From Stenocarpella maydis (Eukaryota > Ascomycota > Sordariomycetes > Diaporthales > Diaporthaceae): DNA of 64,000 bases. Shown here piece by piece: positions 22,501-32,233 of the stretch. The notes under the pieces were generated by a model, which did not search any database, was not told the origin of the DNA, and worked only from the letters and a program-made list of their open reading frames with translations. The translations under genes and the position numbers were made by a program. The DNA is taken from contig NQMI01000154.1 in assembly GCA_002270565.1 (NCBI GenBank), forward strand, positions 41,795 to 105,794, given 5' to 3'. Numbering within the stretch: position 1 is the first letter of the stretch; every line of letters begins with the position of its first letter.

Positions 22501-23090
22501 CGACTACTTGCGTACACCACAGGTAAAATGTCATCCTGGAGTTGAATTGTGAGATTGAACAGGTCGGCAGTTCGGCTCCTCTTGGCTCTCAGCTTCGCCC
22601 GAGCATCGTGGATGGCAGAAAGAATATCCTGAGAGTTCCGTAGGATGCAGTCGTAGAGGGGCGAGGTGAAGATCTCATCCGCGGCCGTGCTATGTCCACT
22701 GTCGCAGAGCCCGACGACTCTTGGCGCAGCTTCTGTATAAGTGGCCGGGATGTGATTCGAGGATCGATTGCATCGTCCCTGCCCCTTGCGACGACGAGAA
22801 GTATGTTGATGTGTTGCGGTATATCGGTAGAAGTTGGAGCTCGTTGCAAGTGGGCCGTCTCCTTGGCGGAGCCAATGCGGTAGACCATTACCTGGGCGCC
22901 AGTCTTGCACAGCTCAGGTGATTCAAGTGCTTCCCAGTAAATCTTCGAGATTTGGCTGCCCGGTTGTATCTCAAATATTAGCCTTGCAAGTCTCTGAGTT
23001 GGGAATGAATCATCATGGATGCGTAGTTCATCCACCAGGAGACAAGCCCGTCGCTTAATGATAGAGGCTGCGTTTTCAGCTCTAGTTGTA
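19534..23090 (-). pseudogene. CHAT-NTPase-TPR (NLR-like) protein, decayed; CHAT catalytic core deleted
   Basis: Read on the minus strand. The N-terminal part of a CHAT (caspase-like) domain is present (IYWEALESPELCK, INILLVVARGRDDAIDPR). At about 22690 it jumps, with a frame change, to the last CHAT helices (ADEIFTSPLYDC, LQDDILPVVYASSRQ). The segment that should carry the catalytic His and Cys is missing. An NTPase domain follows with Walker A GPHGVGKRS (about 22340) and the core strand VFLLTIENLDKG, then a helical region (LHPLFSQFI) and a TPR-like C-terminus to 19534. The frame breaks at a C12 run (21870-21881), at a TAA near 21116 and at a TAG near 20970; the last two might be introns. Fungal relatives are signal-transducing STAND proteins linked to regulated cell death. 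The 5' end is not resolved: the 23035 start is GTG and the frame is open upstream. Confidence 0.65.
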
Positions 23091-23165
23091 GAAAATTGTT
23101 TCCCCAGCTAGTCTTCTGGATATCACGCAACCTCTTGCTCTTCGAGTGTCCTCGGAACTGAGAGG

Positions 23166-23690
23166 ATGCGTATAACCGGATCTCGGAACACGGCCCTCCA
23201 CCACGCTGCTGTAGCGGGACACGATTCCAGCCTGGCTGTGACACCCCTGCTACGACATCAGGCCGACCCAAACGCCGCTGCTTCGGACGGCTGGACGCCA
23301 CTGTTCTGTGCGATCAACCAGGTGCAGAATCCAGGGGACCACCGAGAAGCCATTGGAGAGGCCCTCCTCGAGGCAGAGGGAACAGACATAAATCGTATCT
23401 CGCGTCTCCCCCGTGGCGACACGGCCCCCTCATCCTCGCCATCGAGTCCCGGAGCCAGCCCGCACTCAAGCTCCTCCTGGAGGCGAGCGCCGACGTGACC
23501 GTCAGCGGCGGGGCGGGCAAGCTGTAGTCGCCGCTGGACATCATGCGGGAGAGGCTCCGGCTGGCTGAGGACCCGGGGCAAAAGAGGGCGTGCTCTGAGG
23601 CCATGGCCATGATGATGGAGAAGCTGGCGGAGAGGGACCCGCAGGCCCGGGGGCTCGTGCAGTACCGGCGCGAGGGGTGGTTTGTCTAGG
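23166..23690 (+). pseudogene. Ankyrin-repeat gene relic
   Basis: Ankyrin repeats are visible: TALHHAAVAGH...VTPLLRHQADPN, then DGWTPLFCAIN, then PLILAIESRSQPALKLLLEA and a fragment SPLDIMRERLRLAEDPG. The second half is in a different frame from the first (shift near 23420), and TAG stops interrupt it at about 23525 and 23687. It lies roughly 100 bp upstream of the CHAT/TPR gene in divergent orientation. It may have been the repeat domain of a larger receptor-like protein before decay. Confidence 0.6.
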
Positions 23691-23699
23691 CCCTGGAGC

Positions 23700-24198
23700 A
23701 GCTCTCGCTGGACGCAGAGGTCCGGAGGCCCCGGGGTCGGGATATGGCGGGACTCAGGGGCGCATATAGGCCGGCCTTTGGAAGATAGTCTGGGGAAGGA
23801 TGAGCGAGAAATGTCTGAGCACGCCCATCGTGAGGATTGCGCAGTCACAGCATACTTTGCGAGGCCATGAGTGCAAGGACACCCCTCCGATATTTACAGC
23901 TCAGTAGTGGATCGATTAGTTCTACGCACTTCTCACATCACCGGCACTGCGTATCACATCATTAGCACTAAGAATGCTCTGATTCTCATAATATGCCTTT
24001 TTATTTACTACACCGTGGAGTAAAGCCGAGCCGTGCTGCTCTCCTGGCCTGGCTTGCTTGCCTTGAGCCACAGATGGCTTCGCGACGGGTGAGGCCCATC
24101 TCCGAACATGCCTCGTGTACCTAGGTATGTATTTGTGGTCTTCTCTCTGTAGGAGATTTATCTCCTGAGGAATAACCGACAGTTTGGCAACGTAAAAA
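23700..24198. other. Intergenic, no feature seen
   Basis: Downstream flank of the ankyrin relic. Only short ORFs are present. No repeats are recognised. Confidence 0.4.
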
Positions 24199-24822
24199 TT
24201 AAAAATACACCATATCGCTCACTGTCCAATATTGGATTGGATGAGATTTGGGAATAATCAACGGCTCGGTAAGTCGGCAGCAAGGCAGTTCACCCTCGGG
24301 TAACGAGCTGTACAACGCCTGCGTCGTGAGCACCATGTCATTGAACTGACCCGGTGAACACGCCCGAATCGGTTCTCTTCTACTCTTCAGGAAGCGTTGC
24401 CCTCCTGCGTTGGACCCCCGGGGACATGAGGCTGTAGGCGCGTCGCGCAAGAGGGTCAGCCGAGTTTGTGAGACGGGTGGCCGCATCCTCGGGCTGCATA
24501 GGATCCACCGGCAGCTGTGGAGACGAACCTTTATTTCATTACTCCAGATGCTCCCACCCCCGGCGTATGTCTGCTCGGAGGCTGGGCGACCGGCTGTGGG
24601 GGTGTTTTCGACCTCTTGGCTGATGCTTTCGAGGCCCTGGGGAACCACGACAGGTAAGCTTGGGCTGGAGGAGGATATACACAGGATGCCGGCTTCCCGT
24701 TTGCATACCTCGTTTGGCTGGCTTCCCGACTCAAATATGCCACTGCTAAGTTCGGTGTCTGGAAGCGCGCCGCCGGTGCCCTGCTCTAGCTTCTTTGTGC
24801 TCTGGTTCGTAATGGAAGACAT
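24199..24822 (-). CDS. Hypothetical protein, weak candidate
   Basis: A 207-codon minus-strand ORF starting at an ATG (24822), which I prefer over the GTG-initiated extension to 24879. The first 60 residues are Ser/Gly/Glu-rich and plausibly coding. The remainder has no recognisable domain, no signal peptide and no membrane segment. It could be a fungal orphan gene or a chance ORF, and no splice sites support it. Confidence 0.3.
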   Translation of the reverse strand: MSSITNQSTKKLEQGTGGALPDTELSSGIFESGSQPNEVCKREAGILCISSSSPSLPVVVPQGLESISQEVENTPTAGRPASEQTYAGGGSIWSNEIKVRLHSCRWILCSPRMRPPVSQTRLTLLRDAPTASCPRGSNAGGQRFLKSRREPIRACSPGQFNDMVLTTQALYSSLPEGELPCCRLTEPLIIPKSHPIQYWTVSDMVYF

Positions 24823-25322
24823 TCTGTGAGGTGGGCGGCGTGGGCAAATATTTATTGCAGATTGACAAGATACTGTCACGAGTCATTCGGCGTTCGAGAA
24901 CCGGTCTTGTCACCCTGGGGCGTGTTTAAGTATTTACTTGAGCTGACGGTCGGACCAGGGTCCTGAGGGGGTTGCATCTAGATGATGTAACTTTGCAAGC
25001 ATGGTGATGATAGTTACGAAGTACGAGTACAATGGTGGACCTTTGCAAGTTTTGTGGCCCCAGACTGAGAGTTCCATGTGTGCCTTCCAGAGAAGTTATT
25101 ATACGCACAATACTGACCCGGGATGGGGGAGTGCCTAGTTGTACGGAGGTGCCCGTGCTTCACATAGCCAGACGATCGGATGCGGGACCTACTATACCGC
25201 CGATATACCTTTGCCCCCTGAAAACAACGTCTAGTATGGCCTTGCCGCCAGGACTCGGACATGTGCACAAGCTAACACCTTTGTCGCATTGCAATGTCGA
25301 TCCCACCGCGGTTATCCCAATA
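24823..25322. other. Intergenic, no feature seen
   Basis: A 0.5-kb stretch without coding signal between two minus-strand ORFs. Confidence 0.4.
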
Positions 25323-26672
25323 TCAACCTTCGTGTGCATCGGGCCGGGTAGGTAGGTCTGGTGATGGTTGTCGCTGTTGGATTTCGCTCTCAGAACCCTC
25401 GCCAGTCTCCCCTTCGTGCTTCAAATCCCGCCCACCCTCAGCCTTCTCACCGGCGGGCACTTTAGCGACCCAGCCGCGAGGCCAGAGGGGAGATGGTGGT
25501 TGCGACTGGTCGTGCCGTATGACAATGATCCCTTTGCCCTTGAACCGGCGTCTAATAGACCTGACTGTGTAGAAGAAGACTTTCCCTTCCCATGGCTGCT
25601 GGTTTTCGCCGCTGTGGATGATGGCCTGGTAGCGCGTGGCAGTGTCAAAGGCCTTCCTGGCGTGCGCATCTTCTTGGTAGAGCTGCTGGTACGACTCGTC
25701 CCACCCGGCCATGCGGGACATTGATATCTCTGTTATGATTTTGCTGTTCGTTGCATGGATTGGATGTGGACATAGGAACAAGGTGGCAGTCGAGGCCAGC
25801 CTTCTCTCCAGCGTCCAAACCTTGTGCCACTGCTGCTCCTTTCTGGCCGACCTCCACTCGCGGACCATGTCGTACAAGACAGATGCCACTTCACGTTGGT
25901 ACGTGCTAAGCAGGCGATTAGTGACGTCCTTCTGGACGGCGAGGGCGCGGCGGATAGGACCGGCCCGGTGGTCAGACAGAGAGATGAGCTTGGCTGCTTG
26001 CTCTGTGAAGTTGCGGACCTTGGCCAAGTAAAGTTGGGCATGGACACGCTCGGACCTGAGCAGCATCGACGCGGCATACAAACGGCCGAGGGCGTGGGTG
26101 CTGAGCGCGGCTGGATCGTGGCTGTAGACCCTGGGCACGGAGGCGTCCCCACTAGACACGTCCTGGCCCACCGCGGACGCAATTGCTTGCATCGTCTCGC
26201 CCGCACGGGTGAGCCACCCCATAGCTAATTCCACGACATGTTCGCGTCGCTCGGCGGGTTCGGTGGCATCGGCTAGACCACGGACCAGGGTCTTTACCGC
26301 CCGTCTAGTCGATCTGCGAGTATGGTATATGGGCTGCTGGATGACCCTGGAGACGAGGCATCGCAAAATGTCGGCGTAGCTCATAGGCCTTGGGGGCTTA
26401 TACCAGTGTGCCCGAGGCGTATACCAGTATTTCCGAGGCTCGGAGTATTTCCAAGGCTTGGAGGCGAAGGGGCGCTGGCGTCGGGTGACCGAGAAGTTGC
26501 AGGTTTGCTCTGCCTCTGGCGCTGCCTGGGGGGAGGCTGTAGTCGTCCCTAACCAACGGCTTGGGGGTCCTTTGGCTCTGGCTGTGACGGTCAGACGTGC
26601 CAGCGGCGCGCATGACGAGCCCATAGCAGTGGCGGCAGCAGGCCACCGTGACTTGCATCTGGTCCCAAACAT
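25323..26672 (-). CDS. Hypothetical 449-residue protein
   Basis: An uninterrupted minus-strand ORF with an ATG start and 449 codons. The N-terminal ~100 residues are Pro/Arg/Trp/Tyr-rich, with two short repeats around YWYTPR and HWYKPPRP. The middle (about residues 105-330) looks alpha-helical, with Arg/Glu/Leu spacing such as RAVKTLVRGLADATEPAERREHVVELA and YQREVASVLYDMVREW split by short loops. The C-terminus is charged and Pro/Ser-rich. There are no transmembrane segments or catalytic motifs. I do not recognise the family. ORF length and helical periodicity argue that it is real, and translation might begin at a later Met (for example in RPMSYADI). Confidence 0.55.
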   Translation of the reverse strand: MFGTRCKSRWPAAATAMGSSCAPLARLTVTARAKGPPSRWLGTTTASPQAAPEAEQTCNFSVTRRQRPFASKPWKYSEPRKYWYTPRAHWYKPPRPMSYADILRCLVSRVIQQPIYHTRRSTRRAVKTLVRGLADATEPAERREHVVELAMGWLTRAGETMQAIASAVGQDVSSGDASVPRVYSHDPAALSTHALGRLYAASMLLRSERVHAQLYLAKVRNFTEQAAKLISLSDHRAGPIRRALAVQKDVTNRLLSTYQREVASVLYDMVREWRSARKEQQWHKVWTLERRLASTATLFLCPHPIHATNSKIITEISMSRMAGWDESYQQLYQEDAHARKAFDTATRYQAIIHSGENQQPWEGKVFFYTVRSIRRRFKGKGIIVIRHDQSQPPSPLWPRGWVAKVPAGEKAEGGRDLKHEGETGEGSESEIQQRQPSPDLPTRPDAHEG

Positions 26673-27629
26673 GCTTCTGCCGCCGTTCAGTCCAAGCAGA
26701 AGATGCCGTCTGTGTCTCGTTTAAATTTAATATATGTATACCGGGAAGATATGTAGTTGGAGTACGTTATGTAGCACTGGGTTGATGGTCTGTGCGCTGG
26801 GGGCGACACCGATAAGAGGAGACGAGTTTAGCTGCAGTGGAAGTCTGCTATGCCATTCTTTGCCATTCTTTTATAATGGTGATGTACCCCGGGCGAGGGG
26901 AAAAAAAAACCGAAAAAATTAAAATAAAATCTCTGTTATAGAAAACTAAATATACCAGAATATTCTAAAATATTCACTCTATCAAATGCACCTAGTCCCA
27001 GTACTTCGCAGGTCCTAGTTAAGGAGTAAAAACATAAAATAAGTCACTTTAATGTTAAGGAATACTATGAATTCTCTTTAAAAACACTAAGACTTGGCAA
27101 GAAAGTTTAGGTTTTAAGCTATCTGATTGGTTCATTCTAACTTCTCCAATTTTAAGTGCGGGAAGCCTTATCGATAAGACCCATCCATGATGTTTTCTTT
27201 ATTCTGAGCAAAGGGTTTGATGCCAAGGGACGTGACAACATATTCAAGGTTTACTGGTCGAGCTGCAGCGGCTGTCGTCCCAACTTTGGGAGTTGTAGTT
27301 TTATACGCCGCTCATTTGGGAATGTTTCACAAATCTCATCGCCGGAGGAGTCACTAAATAGTCAGAGTCTGAGAGGCATTATTGATCCGAACGTCCCCAA
27401 TCGTGCTCTACACCGAGCATATGTCAGACTTGATAGACTACGGAGAATACCCGTTAGCCTCGCATGGGAAATGTATCAGCTGTGTCCGTCGGATTTTCGA
27501 GCGAGCACACGTGGCCCACACGGCTCTGCTGGGGGTGACTAATTGCATTTTGAACCCATTGTTATCGGCATTGTATTTATTATCTAATGCCGGGACCCCG
27601 AGCGTTTACGACGAGTGTACCTAGTATAA
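26673..27629. other. AT-richer spacer without a supported gene
   Basis: The strand composition turns AT-rich at about 26885-27160. Two overlapping plus-strand ORFs (27156-27542 and 27382-27624) hold a hydrophobic fragment and a peptide with CISCVRRIFERAHVAH. They change frame and contain stops between them, so they may be a relic. No family is recognised. Confidence 0.4.
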
Positions 27630-27970
27630 GTAACTAAACATATGGCTTATTATAAACTTTTACACTACCATATTTGAAGCTTTAAATTACCCTATGCTAT
27701 AACCCCTTAATACACACAAGAGCCCCTCTATATCCTCAAGGAAAGGCCCTCGACATACACAGACGCACGCCTTCTACGCACCTAGAATAACAGTCCGCTT
27801 ATATTAGACGGGAGAATTCAATTAAAAGTAATGCAAGTAAAAGGCCTAAATGTGTAAAGTATATATAGGGTGACAGCTTAATATAGTAGCTATTTCCCCG
27901 TTCAATAGGTACTTAGAAATCTTTACTAACTTCCTCAGAGAACCTTATACTAGGTGGGCGGACGTTGACT
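27630..27970 (+). repeat. Degenerate dispersed repeat, copy 1
   Basis: This stretch aligns by eye with 51640-51895 in direct orientation, with A/G and C/T differences. The best block is the right end, AACCTTATACTAGGTGGGCG here against AACCTTATACTGGGTGGGCG at 51873. A second block is AAGCTTTAAATTAC here against AAGCTCTAAATGAC there. The pattern fits an old non-coding transposable-element fragment, such as a MITE or LTR piece, altered by transitions. No terminal inverted repeats were found. Confidence 0.5.
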
Positions 27971-28094
27971 GCGTTTCCGACACCATGACCATGCGCGCCT
28001 CTTCGGGACCGAAATCCCGTGCGCGTATTCATTCCTCATCTTCTCCGCTCCTCGTTGAATTAAGTGGATCCCACAACATTTGCTGACTCTGAAC

Positions 28095-31000
28095 CTAAGA
28101 TACGACTTCTATGACACCCTTCTTATAATACACAACAACGGAATACTTCTCTTCGGCGCCAGCCGAAGGAATCACGCCTACTTTCACGTCGGTATTCAGG
28201 TCCGGGTTGTATATTGGTGACCATGGTGTTTTGGTTTGCAGCGGGCGCTTCTCTGACAGCTTTGGAAGAAGTCCACCGTCTGAGCCTATTATCTGCTCAG
28301 AAATACCAACACTCCGGTGTGCGAAGAGCCCTGTTTTCGTAGCTCCAACAATGAGCATCGAGTCGCGGACGGTACACCCAGCCCAAGCATAATATCCGCT
28401 TGGGTTTTCCCAGATATTCTGCGGGAAGAAGCTTTCTGAGCCGGTGGAAGATGAATTCTTCGAAGAAGTTCTCCGGGAGGTTGACGAGCTGTCCTGGCGA
28501 CATTGATCAATATTCCCCAGGAAGAAGCTCGTTGGCGTCGGCCCAACCGCGATGACACACTCACGGTGATTGCCAAACGGTAGTGCGAGAGCCTTGTGTT
28601 CAGCGAATGCATTCTGTGTCTCTGTCAGCGAATGAGGGTACCGGAACATGGGAGATGCACTAGCTCCACCTTGTACTTTCCCCTGAAGACCTCCTCGCCA
28701 GCTCCCTTACAACCCTGTCCGAACTCGTACGCACTGAGGACCCCTGAGAGGTCTTGATTACCCCACGCGTATAGTGTCGAGCCAGGCGTATCAAAGGCGA
28801 TGTCTACAAACTTGCCGACGGGGTATCGCCAGCCCATTCTGATTTCGGACAACTCTTTGAGGCGTGCATCACTGCAACCTGTCAGAATCCGCGAAGACTC
28901 CCGCATTTGTTTGACATAGAGGAACTGACTTAGCGTCGATAATCAGTATCTCGTCATTGTGTATCACTGCGATGAAGCCGCATCTAGACACCGCAACCCT
29001 CCTGGTCACGTTGAAGTCCAGACTCCTGGTCGAGACCTGAGCGTTGGAAAGCTGCCCATTCGATGTTTTGTACACGCGCAACTGTATACCTGAGTCAGGA
29101 AGTATCTTTGGATGCCAGGCTCGATTACTCACTGCTGATTCCCGCCCATGAGACAGTTTGGAGCCCCAGATAACAACGTACGGCTCTGCCACTTTGATTC
29201 CATGCCATCTATGATCGACCTGCAGCCGCTCAACCTCCGGGTCTGATTTAAGCTTGTCCACGAGAAAGAGATCGATGCTGGTTTTTGTCAGGTATACCAG
29301 CTTGTTTCCGTCCAAGTCATAATCGATTACATCCCGCGATGACAGATTCAGCTCAGATAGGCGACTGCTTCCCGTATTGGATTCAAGAATCATCCGAGTC
29401 CCAGGTGGCTTTGGTAGTGGCTTTTGTTCTTGCTCTGTAGGTTTTGGTGCAGTGTATCTTAAAATCGGGTCTGTGAATCGCACATGCGCTGTTGTGGTGT
29501 CCTTGGCGTGCCTGTGTAGGTCTGCAATCCACCGAGAAAGCGTTAGGGCACTTGGCCTGTTGCGAGGATCTACCTCCAATATGCTTTTGACACATTGTGC
29601 CCAGCATCTCAAACAGACACCCGGTGGAGGATGCTCTGATTGGGACTCAGAGATGAACTCGTCCAACCATAGGGAGACCTCTTGCCTGAGGATATACGGG
29701 AGTGCAGAGGAAGGTCTCCTCATGTGTTCAGGCCTGGTGGTATAGAAGAAGTCGTTGTGCACTAGCTCGCCGTTGATGGTTGTCCGTCGCCTTCGTCTCT
29801 GGTCGAAATTTCTCACCCCCAAAGCGCCTCCTCGAGCATATGCCAAAACCTCTGAGAATATTGCCCCAAACGACCATATGTCGCTTGTCCGAGCACCGTG
29901 CTCAGGGCTGGTTTTGTCGGCAGTGGTTAGCTGTGGGTGCTCGATTTCAGGGGCCTGATACACGCCAGGAATGCGCTTCGGAGACGTCATGATGGTCTTC
30001 TCGAGCTTCATAAAAAAGTCCCCGGCTGAGCCTAGCTTGGCTGTTGGGGAGCCTTGCAGGTGTTCCGCACCGAACACTGAGATCCCAAAATCACACAGTT
30101 TCCAATGTCCCACAACTTCGTCTCTCTGGGCTGATTCGAAGATGAGAATGTTTGACGGCTTGAGGTCTAGGTGAGCGCAACTGATCTTCCAGTCATTCGC
30201 TTTTGTTGTGAATCCGTTGTGCAGGAACTCCAAGGCCGAAGCAAGATTTTTGGACTGCTCCAACAGAGACAGTCGCAGTTGGTGAGTATCCATGGCTCGA
30301 GGGAACTGCTGAGCCACATCATAAATCTGACTCCAGTGACCTCCAGTGATGCCGTATCCGCCAGCGAGGAATTGGGCTAGATCGCCGAGACGAGCGTATG
30401 GCGACACGATGCTCACTATACCGGTGTCGTCTTCTTGCCTCTGTTCAATAATGGCATCATGGATTGAGATGTTGAGATTATACACGAGGCTCTGTTTCAG
30501 GAACTCCATGTTTTTGGCTTCTTCGATCACAGTCTGTCTGGCTGAGAATGACTTGACTATTCTCAACAAGGGGGCTGTCTATATGTTCTCAGTATGCTTC
30601 AAAATTGTGCTCGGAAGGGTGGATAGCCTACTGGTTCCCATGTCTCTGATGCCCTTATCTCGTTCTCTATATACTCTCTAGGAATCGTATAAAGCTTCTA
30701 GGGGTCAGACGAATTTTGTGAATGTGGGACTTGTTCAGTGAACCTACTCGAACAGTCCCGTATTGACTTTCATAGCCTGTATCATCCCCAAATCCACCGT
30801 GGATCATGACACCGGAGGAAACTTCTTCAGTAAGCTCGAAAGGAAGGGGAATCTGTGGGTCGATTCGCTGTGGCTCCCACCGTTCAGCGGCGAATGTGAT
30901 CTTGGCTGGCCTGAAGAGGTTTTGTTCTTTCCAGCGCTTGGCTTGCCCTGGGGTGAGCCCCATTTTAAAGAGGTCCGCTTGTGATATTGGCCCATCGTCA

Positions 31001-31371
31001 TCCTTGAACCTCAGGGCCGTGGACTCCGGTTGCTGGAAGAACACGGATTTGCACCTGGCAAGAAAGCGTGGGCGAACCTCAACCTTGACTAGGAATGAGA
31101 TGAACAAGATGAGATCGTCGAGAAGACTCTCTCTTTGGCCCTCGCTCAAGTGCCCGAACAGGATATCAATCAGCCTTGGCTCGTAGCGCCATATCCTCTC
31201 CAGGTCAGAACGGCAAAAGAAGGATCTCTCTTCCAGCCCGATGCGGCCTGAGCGTCGTTCTCAGTCAAGAAGAGTCCTTGAATGGTCGCCGGTCAAACAG
31301 TCTTCAATGCGTATCTCCAGGTCCCTCTCATCAGTGGACCTCTGGTCTTGTTCACTTTCGAATGGAATCAT
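28095..31371 (-). CDS. Protein kinase with long C-terminal extension
   Basis: Minus-strand gene. Exons 31371-31299, 31247-30675, 30574-28930 and 28871 onward join in frame (introns of 51, 100 and 58 bp). An N-terminal region of about 210 residues resembles the leader of fungal kinases found with HET-type genes. The catalytic domain shows HLDLKPSNIL (Leu in place of Arg of HRD), CDFGIS, YQAPEIE and SDIWSFGAIFSEV. A glycine-rich loop and the VAIK Lys are poorly preserved; candidates are YGTVRVGSL and RIVKSF. The extension of about 300 residues, with strands such as DVIDYDLDGNKLVYLTKTSIDLFLV and RVAVSRCGFIAVIHNDEILI, looks like a beta-propeller. Between about 28630 and 28720 the frame changes by one base before the last 184 codons, from a missed intron or a lesion. 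Likely a soluble Ser/Thr kinase, partner unknown. Confidence 0.72.
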
Positions 31372-32233
31372 GCTTGAGAGCGAGGATAATGGCAGGGCCC
31401 TTCAAAACACCTGTGTTCTCGTCTCAATGCACCGTGTCCTCATATTCGTTGCTATTATGACAGGTAACCATCTAACTCGCGATCTGGTTCGAACGATGAA
31501 GTTCGTGGATAGTCAAGTCAATTGCGGCGGGTGAGGTCGAATGTAGTTCAAAGGCACCCGTGGAAAAAGGTAACGGAAGTGGAGAAACGGCAAATAGGGG
31601 AGAACGTCAGCTGAGGCCAAGACTCTTAATCAGCGAGGTGTCAATCCTGGAAGACATCAATGCTATATGAGCATGTGCCTGATCCAGATCTACGTACATT
31701 GCCACCTTAGGGCTGGTACCCCGATAACAGTACGTGAGTTGTAACCTGGTTCCCCTGGATTTTGTGCTGGAGTTGACGTGGTCGGAAAGCACATAAGCCA
31801 CACTCTGGGAATCTGCATGTGGGCGTGGGTGTGCTCAAGTGGGTGGGTGTGGGCAAGGTAGGGAGTACTCCATACCTAGCACGGTACCGCTTCTCCAATG
31901 CAGCCAGTTCGATGCATGGTACTATGTACGAGTCCGTAGGATTCTGGCCTCGCGGGCCCCGTGACAGGCAGTTGGGCCGCATGCTGACCGCACATCCAAC
32001 GCTCATCTCGATTTGGTCTCCTACGCACACCCCCCCCCTCCCTCCACAAACTCATTATGTGCTTTCAGCTGCCTTAGCTTGATGCCTGTGACAAGTACGA
32101 ATACGAATATCTTTACACTTGGGCTGCGCGTACCTCTGTACCCTCCGTTTTATGCTTTGCGAACCCCCTAGGAATTCCAAACTCCATCTTACAGCCCATA
32201 CCTGCCTGGCGCCTGTGCTCTGTTCTTCCGAGC
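31372..32233. other. Intergenic: kinase promoter side and permease 3' flank
   Basis: About 0.86 kb. A G/T-rich stretch lies at about 31813-31862 and a C-run at 32030-32039. No gene or RNA is recognised. Confidence 0.45.

Noticed and set aside
27156..27624. Two overlapping ORFs as a possible small membrane-protein gene
   Set aside because: Frame changes and stops between the hydrophobic part and the Cys-containing part, with no splice sites and no family.
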